A program made the position numbers and the translations under genes. Positions 9,687 through 18,445 of a DNA stretch of 44,982 bases are shown piece after piece (the first letter of the stretch is position 1; each line of letters begins with the position of its first letter). The notes under the pieces were generated by a model, which saw only the letters and a list, made by a program, of their open reading frames with translations, was not told the origin of the DNA and did no database searches. This DNA is from Candidatus Latescibacterota bacterium (lineage in GTDB: Bacteria; Krumholzibacteriota; Krumholzibacteriia; WVZY01), in contig WVZY01000049.1 in assembly GCA_011772205.1 (NCBI GenBank), positions 20,630-65,611 of the forward strand. The letters are read 5' to 3'.

Positions 9687-9745
9687 GCAAATAAACCGAC
9701 GAAAAGTCTATTACCCGCATGAGGGTTAACTATATAATTTGTGGG

Positions 9746-9769
9746 GGTATTATTTGAGGATATAATACC
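9746..9769. promoter_or_regulatory. Perfect 8-bp inverted repeat in the sigma/CHAT divergent region
   Basis: GGTATTAT (9746-9753) and ATAATACC (9762-9769) form a perfect inverted repeat around an 8-base spacer. It lies 60-83 bases upstream of the sigma start codon and about 200 bases upstream of the CHAT gene. The 16-base centre-to-centre spacing fits a dimeric repressor or activator site on DNA; a leader hairpin in the sigma mRNA is the alternative. The binder is unknown. Confidence 0.45.
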
Positions 9770-9956
9770 AAATTTTGCATCCACCTTGCAAGGGAATTAT
9801 CCTGGAAGAGCTGTACTGAGCCTACACGGAGGCACATTCAGGCTATTCTAAATTTGCCAAAAATATTTGTTGTAATTTCGAGCTAAAGTCCGCCCTCCTC
9901 TTGCGAACCCTCGGCTGGTCCCTAGAAAATCCACAGAAGAAAAGTCACCACGCATG

Positions 9957-9973
9957 TGCTATAATATAAGCTA
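9957..9973 (+). promoter_or_regulatory. Extended -10 promoter, probably giving a leaderless CHAT mRNA
   Basis: TGC-TATAAT (TATAAT at 9960-9965) is a consensus extended -10. The ATG of the CHAT gene starts 7 bases after it, exactly where transcription would be expected to begin. No Shine-Dalgarno sequence precedes the ATG. No clear -35 box is seen 17 bases upstream, which is usual for TGn promoters. Confidence 0.5.
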
Positions 9974-12834
9974 TGAAACACAACGCCCAGCCTCTTGGTC
10001 TTTCCAAATGCCTAAAGCTCATATATCTTTTAGCCATTCTAGTGTTTTGCACATGCTCGAATCGACAACAGGTTGAATCCCTGGAATCCCTTCGAGATCT
10101 TCCCCCCGAATTGACGAAACACTTGATCTCCAGCGATGACAGCACATTGGCACGATATGGGCGAAGGCTCGGATTCAGTGGCATCTGGGAGGCCAATGTC
10201 AAGATTGGTAGACAGGTTAGGGACATGTGGCTGGAAGATGATCATCGCACGGCATTGATACTAACGAATTATCTGAAGCGGATAGCTCTAGTCCTGAAAT
10301 ATCAATACAATTACGATTCTGGTTTAAAGGATATAATTTTTATCGAAGGGCTCTCACCCGAGATCCGGCGAGAGCTTTTTAATCTAAGAAACAATTTTTC
10401 CTTGCTCCAGAAGGAGAACGATCTGGCTCCTGTTGAAAAGCTCGAAAGATATTCTAGTTTACTTGAATCATTCGAAGAGTACGGAGACGAGTTCCACGCG
10501 GCAATGTGCAAATCGGCAAAATCTTATATATACGGGCGCATCAGCAACATTCAAGAGCAAATAAGATACCTCAAACTCTCTTGCGCAGAGTTTGCAGCAA
10601 TCGGAGCTCATCGAATGACCTCCCAGGATCTCGGCGTACTGGGAAGCATATACGGAGAGTTTGGCAACATCGACTCGATGATCATTTGCTACGAAGAGTC
10701 AAGAAGGATTGCTAACCGCTCCCGTCTTCCAATGCAGGCTCCTCGCATCACTACTTTTTATGCATGGCATTATACCCACCAAGGACGCTTGTCTCTAGCG
10801 CATGACTTATTCAATGAAGCCATGGAACTCTGCCGGAAATATAAAGGTGGATGCATGGAGATCCGCTACATCAACAATGCCATGCATTTCCAAGCCAACT
10901 TGGGCTGCTGGGGAATTGTAGATCAACTGCTCAAACGGGCTCGAGTTATGGAGCAGGAATTCAAGAACAGCACGATTGCATTTTCTGATGTGATTCTTCT
11001 TCGTATCAAGCAGATTGAAGCTCGAATGAAGATGGCACAGGGAAAAGTCGATGAGGCGGAAGCCGTTTTGCAGAGAATCATGGAGTCAATCAATGATCTC
11101 GATCTACCTTACGTTTATCGAATGGAACATATAAAACCGCTTTTTTATTGGGCTGAAGGTTTGTTGGAGAATGGGCGTCCCTCTGAAGCCATTAACATCA
11201 TTCGCGATGGTTTCAAACGCTCTGAGGAGGCATCTCTACCGCTGTTATCCGCCCAGTTTGCTTTGCTCATAGCCCGGGCCGCGTATCAACTCCAGAACAT
11301 GCAGTCAGCAGAATGGGCAATTCAGCAATTCGATCATTTAGCGCAAAAGCAAGAAATCGGAAAGATGCTAAAGCGTGAATGGATTGAAAGATACGCGCTG
11401 CTCGGCAAGCTTAAAATGATGAGCGGCGATCTGAAAGGCGCTATTCGTACCTTGGAAGAGGGCCTGGCTCACCTAAATAAAACGGCAATGGACATGGATG
11501 CGGGTGTGCACGGCTATATTTGGCTGAATGATTGTAAGGAGCTGCGACAGCTCATGCATGATTTGACCTCTTATGATCCAGTTTTGGGCTACGGGGCGGA
11601 ACTATTTTGGCGAGATTTTTACCGCTTGCTGGGCTGCAGGACCAGAGAAGGAAGTCTTGCAGACCCGGGCCATATTCAGAAGACGGATGCATACGTTCCT
11701 GCAAAGAGGGATGGGAAGCCGTCGATAATTGAAGATTTTCGTGAACATGCTGAGGCTGCCAAAGCCCGAATTTTGGATCTTGGAGCGATTCACAGTACGT
11801 ATCTAATTCGTGGTGACGAGATCTGGCGGTGGACAGTTACGCCTCAGGGAATCCGACGCGAGACTCTGAGTACTACGACGAATGAGGTGCGAACGCTCGT
11901 GAAGACGACTTGGAGGATCCTGTCTACTGGCAGCTGGGACTCAGCCGACGCCGCCGTGCCCCTATTAATAGAGAAACTGCGGTCGCTGGCCCACGTGCTG
12001 CTACCGCCGGAAGTACTATATGAAACAAACGCGCAGTCAGATACACCGTTTCTGATTACGACGCACGGATTTCTCAGTAGAATCCCGTTTGAAGCGTTCA
12101 ATATCGGAGCGGAGGGAGAATATACCCCTCTACTGATGCATCGAGACGTTGCTTACCTCCGCCACGCAGATCCGTCAGGAGATCGCCCAAACACAAATCC
12201 TGGCGTTATTCTCGTCAACGCAAAGCCATCGAAAGAACTCCGCAAGCGATACCCCTTTCAGCAGGAATTACAGAACGCCCTGGCAGAAGGAGAGGCTGTA
12301 GCTTCGCGAAATCCGGGCGCTGCATTTCTCACAGGCGCAGCTGCTACTAAAACGAATTTGCGATCCAGCTGGGGAAACGCATCATTTATCTACTTAGCTG
12401 CACACACGCTTCGCGATCCCGAAGCGCCTTATTTGATGCTGATTCCTCTTGCACCATCTGATGTGCCGTCGGCGCCGGACGCAAGCTACCTGGACATATC
12501 CGACATCCGTGCAACCGATCTCAGCAACTGCAACATTGTAGTATTATCTGGGTGCTCGAGTGGGGCCCCCTACGTGGAAGCGAGAAGTGTCGGACCAAGC
12601 CTGGGAGACGCTTTTCTGGATGCCGGCGCCGGTGCGGTAGTGCAGACATTCTGGGATGTTAGAGACGACGAAGCAAGAAAGCTTATGACATCCTATATTC
12701 AAACATGGGGCAGCCCTGGTATTTCCAAGATCCGTGCTCTATGCAACGCTAAGCGAATGGCGCTTCAGCCCCCAGAAGGGGCCCGGTACCCTTTCTGGTG
12801 GGCTTCATATTCGATAAAATTAGGAAAGCTCTAG
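9973..12834 (+). CDS. TPR-CHAT putative caspase-like protease with N-terminal export signal
   Basis: The protein has 953 residues. The N-terminus (CLKLIYLLAILVFCTCSN) is a hydrophobic export or anchor segment with two cysteines (26 and 28). The context is a poor lipobox, so a lipoprotein is possible but not certain. Residues about 80-560 are helical TPR-like repeats. Residues about 600-953 form a CHAT domain, related to caspases: His811 in IYLAAHTLRD and Cys861 in VVLSGCSSG are the expected catalytic pair, and the end has the typical YPFWWASYSIKLG block. CHAT proteins of this type are cysteine endopeptidases in the known examples. The gene is divergent from a sigma/anti-sigma pair whose anti-sigma factor has an extracytoplasmic TPR tail, so cleavage of that factor is an attractive inference. 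Confidence 0.88.
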   Translation: MKHNAQPLGLSKCLKLIYLLAILVFCTCSNRQQVESLESLRDLPPELTKHLISSDDSTLARYGRRLGFSGIWEANVKIGRQVRDMWLEDDHRTALILTNYLKRIALVLKYQYNYDSGLKDIIFIEGLSPEIRRELFNLRNNFSLLQKENDLAPVEKLERYSSLLESFEEYGDEFHAAMCKSAKSYIYGRISNIQEQIRYLKLSCAEFAAIGAHRMTSQDLGVLGSIYGEFGNIDSMIICYEESRRIANRSRLPMQAPRITTFYAWHYTHQGRLSLAHDLFNEAMELCRKYKGGCMEIRYINNAMHFQANLGCWGIVDQLLKRARVMEQEFKNSTIAFSDVILLRIKQIEARMKMAQGKVDEAEAVLQRIMESINDLDLPYVYRMEHIKPLFYWAEGLLENGRPSEAINIIRDGFKRSEEASLPLLSAQFALLIARAAYQLQNMQSAEWAIQQFDHLAQKQEIGKMLKREWIERYALLGKLKMMSGDLKGAIRTLEEGLAHLNKTAMDMDAGVHGYIWLNDCKELRQLMHDLTSYDPVLGYGAELFWRDFYRLLGCRTREGSLADPGHIQKTDAYVPAKRDGKPSIIEDFREHAEAAKARILDLGAIHSTYLIRGDEIWRWTVTPQGIRRETLSTTTNEVRTLVKTTWRILSTGSWDSADAAVPLLIEKLRSLAHVLLPPEVLYETNAQSDTPFLITTHGFLSRIPFEAFNIGAEGEYTPLLMHRDVAYLRHADPSGDRPNTNPGVILVNAKPSKELRKRYPFQQELQNALAEGEAVASRNPGAAFLTGAAATKTNLRSSWGNASFIYLAAHTLRDPEAPYLMLIPLAPSDVPSAPDASYLDISDIRATDLSNCNIVVLSGCSSGAPYVEARSVGPSLGDAFLDAGAGAVVQTFWDVRDDEARKLMTSYIQTWGSPGISKIRALCNAKRMALQPPEGARYPFWWASYSIKLGKL

Positions 12835-12964
12835 TTGGTGGCAGCAGATGGGCCTTTGGACCGTTATTTCATGCTCCTTCCATTAACATCCTCACCCAAT
12901 CACTGCCATGTAATCTCACGCGTCACAGCCGGCGTCTATCTCGTCACAAATTGCGTCCATATAA

Positions 12965-15900
12965 TTAATCGGCTGCTCTTTCCAAAGCGTCGATTCTCTT
13001 CTTCAAGGCTTCGTTCTCCGCCTTCAACTCCTTGATGGCTTCAATGAGCACGCCCGTCATTCTGCCGTAATCAACCGCTCTGTAGTTTTCTTCTCCCCAT
13101 GAGCTGACCAGCTCCGGAAACACGGCCTCCACCTCTTGAGCGACGACGCCGATTTCCTTGCGTCCCGACGATCGGCCTAGCGACTCATACACTGCGTTCC
13201 ACTCGAAGGATACGCCCCGAATCCTTTCCAGCTTGTCGAGGACGTTGGTCAGCTGCGTGACGTTTTCCTTTAGCCGTGCATCGGAAGAGGTGAAGAAATC
13301 TACAGCCTGGCATTCGCCGGCAATATCCAGAGTATATGCCGGCGAAATAGTCCCGATGCCGACTCTATCGGTTGCAAAATTTCCATAGATCAATACGTCG
13401 ACGCTATCTCGGCCGTTGGCGATATAGAGTGTGTTGGATCCGGTTTCATAGAGCCCAGCCTCATAACCGATAAAGACATTGTTGCTGCCCGTTGTGTTGT
13501 TGTAGCCTGCAGCACGTCCTATGAATGTGTTGTTATCGCCCGTTTCGTTGAGGAAACCCACCGAGTGTCCTAAAAATGTATTGCCAAAACCACCGGAGTT
13601 TCTGTTGCCTGCACCGCGTCCGACGAACGTGTTGGACCCCCCCGTTGTATTGGAGTAGCCTGCAATGTCCCCTAAGAATGTGTTGCTTTCGCCTGTTGTG
13701 TTGGAGTAACCCGCCTGGTATCCCATAAATGTGTTGTTAGAGCCCGTTGTATTGGCGTTGCCCGTATAATTTCCTACGAATGTGTTGAGAAGCCCCCCGG
13801 TGGTTGAGTAGCCTGCCCTGCGTCCTACGAAGACGTTTTCAAGGCCAGATGTATTGCTGAAGCCAGCTTCAACTCCTATGAATGTGTTGTTATCGCCGGT
13901 GTCGTTGGAAGACCCTGCCGCGTATCCCAGGTATGTGTTGTTAAGGCCTTCCGTGTTTGAGTAGCCGGCATCACGTCCTACGAAGGTGTTTCGCTCCGCT
14001 GTGGTATTGGAGAAGCCTGCATAGCGTCCGACGAATGTGTTGTCGGAGCCTGTGGTGTTGGAGTACCCTGCCCCGAGTCCTAAAAATGTGTTGGAATTCC
14101 CTATGGTATTGAGGTAGCCTGCCTGGAGTCCAACGAACGTGTTGGAAAAGCCTGTTGTGTTGGAGTAGCCCGCAACGTTACCGACGAACGTGTTGGCGCC
14201 CCCCGTGGTGTTGCTGAAGCCTGCACTATTCCCTAAGAATGTGTTGTTAAAAGCTGTGTCGTTGGAGTAGCCTGCCCTGCGTCCTACGAAAGTGTTATCG
14301 TAGCCCGTGGTGTTGTTGAATCCTGCCTCGATTCCTACAAATGTGTTGTTACGGCCTGTGGTGTTGACGTTGCCTGCAGAAACCCCGACGAACGTGTTGT
14401 TGTAGCCCCCGATGTTGTTGTAGCCCGCGAGCATTCCGACGAATGTGTTGGAAACGCCTGTGGTGTTGTTGTAGCCCGCATTGAGTCCCAAGAACGTGTT
14501 GTTAATGCCAGTGGTGGTGTAGAAGCCTGCCTCGCTTCCTAAGAAGGTGTTGTTCGTGCCTGTAGTGTTGAGTTGGCCTGCCCGCGCTCCTATGAACGTG
14601 TTGAAATCACCTGTGGTGTTGTTGAAGCCGGCCGAGTTTCCCAAGAACGTGTTGAGATCACCTGTTGTGTTGAATCTGCCCGCATCCGCTCCTATGAATG
14701 TGTTGCTATTGCCTGTGCTTATGTTGCCTGCAGCGTATCCGACGAACGTGTTCCTCGCGCCGGTTGTGTTGGAGTAGCCTGCAACGTTTCCTATGAAGAT
14801 GTTCCTTTCGCCCGTGGTGTTGTTGTAGCCCGCATTGCGTCCTACGAATATGTTGCCATCACCTGCGTTGTTGTATCCAGCATGAAATCCCACAAAAGTC
14901 CCATTATCTCCCGTATTGTTTGCTCCGGCATCCATGCCAACCAAGGTATTATCGATGACCGGCGTTGAGAGCACCGTACTTCCCCCAATCCGGTAATCAG
15001 AATCGGTGTTGATGCCGCCAACCACATCCAGCTTGACCGCAGGGTTCGTCAGGCCGATACCGACATTTCCCGTCACGCCTGAATACATGTCATTCCCTGA
15101 AATCGTCCAGTCACTGTCCGCGGCACCGGTGGAGGCAATCGTCAGCGTATCCCCGCTCGGAGTGATCGTCACATTGGCACCGGCCGCCAGCGTCACATCA
15201 TCGGTGAGCGTGTTGAGGCTCCGTACCACCGCGCCACTCGTGATTTTAGTGCCGCCCACCGAACTGTCGGCGAGAGCAATCGAGTCGCTGTATACCGCAA
15301 TACCACTTCCGGCACCCACATGCAGCGTCAGATCCCCGGATAGGCCTCCGCCCGTCAATCCATCGCCGGCGATGACGCTCGTCACATCGCCGCTGCCCAC
15401 TCCGGTTGTGCCTATCATGATCGTATCCGCGCTTGCAGTAATTGTCACATTGGCCCCCGGCGCGAGCGTCACATCATCGGTGAGCGAGTTGAGACTCCGC
15501 ACCACAGTGCCGCTCGCGATCTCGGTACTCCCCACAGCACTATCGGCGATCTTGAGGCCCGTGACCGAACTATCGGCCAGCGCGTCTTCCGTCACCGCCC
15601 CGGCCTCGACCGATTTCGTGTTCAAGCTGTAAGCGGCTGCTGTGAGCTCTCTCCTCGGGCTGAACTCCGGACTGCCTTCCACCGTCACACCCAGCCAGTA
15701 GGGCTGGTCGAAGGCAATGGCGAAAGGTGTCGTTTTCCCTAGTATCACCGAGAAGACCCCGTTCTGAACGTCCACCGCCTGCACCTCCGTCCAGAGCGGC
15801 GATCCTCCTGATGAGACATCGTAGATATTGAAGGTGATGTTATAGACGGAATCCCGAACGGCTTGACCGGTGTCATCACGGAGAATCCCCTGATAGCTCA

Positions 15901-15982
15901 GCGTGACCGGGATCTGAGCCCACGCAGCGTGGAACCCCATCAACAGAGCGAATGCGACAAGGATCAACAGAGCTCGTTTCAT
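12965..15982 (-). CDS. Secreted 17-residue-repeat surface protein with C-terminal S74 autoprocessing domain
   Basis: The protein has 1005 residues from ATG 15982, which follows AAGGAGG with 5-base spacing and opens a good signal peptide (MKRALLILVAFALLMGF..AWA). Residues about 25-125 form the usual beta domain of this family (LSYQGILRDDTG .. PYWLGVTVEG .. LTAAAYSLNTKSV). Two similar stretches with LTDDVTLAPGANVTIT follow. From about residue 345 come 30 units of the NTFVGxxAGYxNTTGxx type. The last 110 residues are a peptidase S74 intramolecular chaperone domain with the Ser900-Lys905 dyad in SSDARLKENV, then a C-terminal coiled coil (ELKAENEALKKRIDALE) for trimerisation. In phage tailspikes this domain assembles the trimer and then cuts itself off. 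Here the likely product is a trimeric surface fibre. Confidence 0.9.
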   Translation of the reverse strand: MKRALLILVAFALLMGFHAAWAQIPVTLSYQGILRDDTGQAVRDSVYNITFNIYDVSSGGSPLWTEVQAVDVQNGVFSVILGKTTPFAIAFDQPYWLGVTVEGSPEFSPRRELTAAAYSLNTKSVEAGAVTEDALADSSVTGLKIADSAVGSTEIASGTVVRSLNSLTDDVTLAPGANVTITASADTIMIGTTGVGSGDVTSVIAGDGLTGGGLSGDLTLHVGAGSGIAVYSDSIALADSSVGGTKITSGAVVRSLNTLTDDVTLAAGANVTITPSGDTLTIASTGAADSDWTISGNDMYSGVTGNVGIGLTNPAVKLDVVGGINTDSDYRIGGSTVLSTPVIDNTLVGMDAGANNTGDNGTFVGFHAGYNNAGDGNIFVGRNAGYNNTTGERNIFIGNVAGYSNTTGARNTFVGYAAGNISTGNSNTFIGADAGRFNTTGDLNTFLGNSAGFNNTTGDFNTFIGARAGQLNTTGTNNTFLGSEAGFYTTTGINNTFLGLNAGYNNTTGVSNTFVGMLAGYNNIGGYNNTFVGVSAGNVNTTGRNNTFVGIEAGFNNTTGYDNTFVGRRAGYSNDTAFNNTFLGNSAGFSNTTGGANTFVGNVAGYSNTTGFSNTFVGLQAGYLNTIGNSNTFLGLGAGYSNTTGSDNTFVGRYAGFSNTTAERNTFVGRDAGYSNTEGLNNTYLGYAAGSSNDTGDNNTFIGVEAGFSNTSGLENVFVGRRAGYSTTGGLLNTFVGNYTGNANTTGSNNTFMGYQAGYSNTTGESNTFLGDIAGYSNTTGGSNTFVGRGAGNRNSGGFGNTFLGHSVGFLNETGDNNTFIGRAAGYNNTTGSNNVFIGYEAGLYETGSNTLYIANGRDSVDVLIYGNFATDRVGIGTISPAYTLDIAGECQAVDFFTSSDARLKENVTQLTNVLDKLERIRGVSFEWNAVYESLGRSSGRKEIGVVAQEVEAVFPELVSSWGEENYRAVDYGRMTGVLIEAIKELKAENEALKKRIDALERAAD
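13438..14952 (-). repeat. Coding tandem repeat: about 30 units of 51 bp
   Basis: This is the repeat region of the S74 protein. Each unit encodes 17 residues with the consensus N-T-F-V/L/I-G-x-x-A-G-Y/F-x-N-T-T-G-x-x. Units differ at the synonymous and x positions, so the array is old rather than freshly expanded, but misaligned recombination could still change its length. Confidence 0.9.
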
Positions 15983-16457
15983 CACGGCCTCCTTGTTCGA
16001 ACAGTGCTTGAACCAAAAACTTGAACTAAGAAACAGAGATCCCAATGGCTCAGCAAAAGTAAGCGGTATCCCCTGATAGACGCTAACCATCGTACCACAT
16101 CTATCTTAGCCCTGCCAAGATTTTGAGTACCCCATGATGCGGGGTCCTTGGGTCGGCGCTCGTCCGGTGAACATATATATTCGCAGCGCCCAACGCCTGG
16201 GTTGAAACGCGGAGAATCCAAAAGACATACGCCGCGCAACCAAAACGAGGTGAAATATTCGGCGACGAAGAGGAGGATCAGCCCGAGCCCTGGGCCACGA
16301 GAATGGAATTGATTGCTCGAAGGCCGATCTCGTGGTAGCCTCCAGGCTTATACAGGATCCGCGAGACAAACATGGGTGATCATTCCTTCCGTTACTCTGT
16401 CCTTTAAGCTTTTGGAAAAGCGTTGACCATTGTTTCTCTAAAAACAGTGCTCGAAAC
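15983..16457. other. Divergent intergenic region
   Basis: About 475 bases separate the S74 gene and the TMTC-like gene. Frames on the minus strand (15982-16239, 16106-16516) have no ribosome site or motif. Promoters for both genes must lie here; a TTGACC at about 16420 is seen without a matching -10. Confidence 0.35.
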
Positions 16458-18398
16458 ATGAGCCCTCGTAACATGAGCCGTTCTTCACTAGCGATAAAAC
16501 GGATAGCGCCTTTCATTATTATCGCCCTCGGCGTTCTGTTTTATTCCAACAGCTTTGACGGCGTGTTGATCATGGACGATCAGGTCCATATCGTGGACAA
16601 TCCAACCCTGCGCTGGCAGGGCGAGCCGGGGCAAAACTTGCGGGGCCTTCTGCGCCTGGGCCGGCCGCTTGTCGATGCAACGCTCGTCATGAATTACTCG
16701 ATCAGCGGCCTTGAGGTCTGGAGCTACCATGCGCTGAATCTCATCATACACATATTAGCCGCCCTCACGTTGTATGGGATCATCCGGCGCACATTGACAC
16801 ACATTCGTTTCGAAAAAGCCCATTCCCGAACTACTCTCGAGATACTCGCGCAGGGCGCTGCGCTCCTTTGGATGCTGCATCCGCTGCACACTCAGGCCGT
16901 TACGTATATCATCCAGAGGGCGGAGTCATTGATGGGACTTTTTTATTTCTTGACCCTTTACTGCGCTATCCGGGGACTGGAGGGCCACAGGAAATTCTGG
17001 TATCCGGCATGTGTGGCTGCCTGTGCGCTGGGCATGGCATCCAAACCCGTGATGATCACGGCACCGCTGATGGTTCTGCTCCACGACCGCTGTTTCTTCG
17101 CGGGTACTATCAAATCGGCGCTCCGCTCATCAAAGGGGCTTTATGCAGGGCTCGCCGCCACATGGGGCGTGTTCGCCCTCATCTCTTCCCAGGCCACGTT
17201 CGATGAGACCTCCGGGTTTGGGATTCCGTCCTTCACTGCTTGGGAGTATTTCCTCTCCCAATTCGGCGTGATTCTGCATTACCTGCGCCTGACCCTCTGG
17301 CCCGATGCTTTGAGCCTGGATTACAACTGGCCGGTTGCAAGGGGCATTTCGCGGATCCTTCCTTCTATTATAATAGTAGGAGCTCTGCTCATCGCCTCCG
17401 TCTGGGCGTTCGCGGCGCGACAACCCCAGGCGAAAAGCAAGCAGGCGTTTTCAATGAGACGTCCGGCCGGTTTTTTGGGTCTCTGGTTTTTTGTGATCCT
17501 CGCCCCGAGCTCCAGCGTGTTTCCCATCAAAGATCTTGCCTTCGAGCACCGCATGTACGTGCCGCTGGCAGCTGCAGCGGTGCTGTTTGTATTCATTCTG
17601 TTCAGAATCATCAGGCTGCTGAATCTCAGAAGAACTCAGGTATTCACCGGAGTAATAGTCGCCGTTTTCGTTCTTGCGCTGGGAGTGCGGACCTATTCGA
17701 GAAACAGGGATTACAAGAGCCCGGTGGTCATGTGGTCAGACGTCCTGGAGAAGCGCCCCAACAATCCGCGTGCCTTGAACGAACTGGGTAATGCGATTAG
17801 GGATCTTGGCAATGTGCAAGAAGCGCTCGAACTCTACGAGAAAGCCCTGAAGGTCGAACCCACCAACCCGGGCCCGCACATGAATGTCGGCAACATCTAT
17901 TCAAACATGGGAAATTATGAAAAGGCGATCTGGCATTTCAATGAGGCGCTTCGAATCGATCCCGAATATGCCGACGCCCATTTGAACATCGGCCAGACGT
18001 ACCTGTCACTAGGAGATCCCGAAAAAGCTTTGGGGCATTATCAAAAAGCCGTGAACCTCCTGCCGGGCTATGCGGAAGCCTATATAGGTCTAGGGAATGC
18101 GCTGGGCACACTCAACCGATTCGACGAGAGCATGGCCGCCTTTCAGAAAGCTTCGAGCTTGAAGCCTTATCTTGCCGAGCCGTACAACAACATGGGAACG
18201 CTGTTCTACCGGATGGAGAGATACCAGGAGGCGCTTTTCTATTACGAGGAGGCGATAAAGCGGGATCCGCACTCCGCCCCCATTCACACCAACCTGGGCA
18301 ATCTTCTCATGAAGCTCGGCAGAAAAGAAGAAGCCCTGGTTCATTTCAACAGGGCTTCGGAACTGGGTGTCAAAGCCAGTGAGAGAACAGTAGAGTAA
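16458..18398 (+). CDS. Polytopic TMTC-like glycosyltransferase with C-terminal TPR repeats
   Basis: The protein has 646 residues (ATG 16458; ATG 16473 is an alternative start, and neither has a strong ribosome site). The first part is a GT-C type membrane enzyme: an early acidic loop motif SFDGVLIMDDQVHIVDNP, then about ten hydrophobic helices, with HPLHTQAVTYIIQRAESLMG near 137, a signature shared with eukaryotic TMTC O-mannosyltransferases and their bacterial relatives. The last 210 residues are five to six TPR units (ALELYEKALKVEPTNPGPH, AIWHFNEALRIDPEYADAH). Such enzymes move a sugar from a polyprenyl-phosphate donor to an exported protein. Its place between two S74 repeat proteins rich in Asn, Thr and Ser suggests it could glycosylate them; that is inference. 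Confidence 0.85.
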   Translation: MSPRNMSRSSLAIKRIAPFIIIALGVLFYSNSFDGVLIMDDQVHIVDNPTLRWQGEPGQNLRGLLRLGRPLVDATLVMNYSISGLEVWSYHALNLIIHILAALTLYGIIRRTLTHIRFEKAHSRTTLEILAQGAALLWMLHPLHTQAVTYIIQRAESLMGLFYFLTLYCAIRGLEGHRKFWYPACVAACALGMASKPVMITAPLMVLLHDRCFFAGTIKSALRSSKGLYAGLAATWGVFALISSQATFDETSGFGIPSFTAWEYFLSQFGVILHYLRLTLWPDALSLDYNWPVARGISRILPSIIIVGALLIASVWAFAARQPQAKSKQAFSMRRPAGFLGLWFFVILAPSSSVFPIKDLAFEHRMYVPLAAAAVLFVFILFRIIRLLNLRRTQVFTGVIVAVFVLALGVRTYSRNRDYKSPVVMWSDVLEKRPNNPRALNELGNAIRDLGNVQEALELYEKALKVEPTNPGPHMNVGNIYSNMGNYEKAIWHFNEALRIDPEYADAHLNIGQTYLSLGDPEKALGHYQKAVNLLPGYAEAYIGLGNALGTLNRFDESMAAFQKASSLKPYLAEPYNNMGTLFYRMERYQEALFYYEEAIKRDPHSAPIHTNLGNLLMKLGRKEEALVHFNRASELGVKASERTVE

Positions 18399-18445
18399 AA
18401 ATCTATGAGCCTGCTCGATAGAGTTATACACTCAACGTTCTATTT

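Noticed and set aside
7679-12834. A full Craspase (type III-E CRISPR) locus
   Set aside because: Only sigma, anti-sigma and TPR-CHAT are present. No gRAMP/Cas7-11, Cas1/Cas2 or repeat array is seen in the window.
13438-14952. CRISPR-like regular repeats
   Set aside because: The period is 51 bp with no unique spacers, and every unit is in frame as 17 residues of an S74 surface protein.
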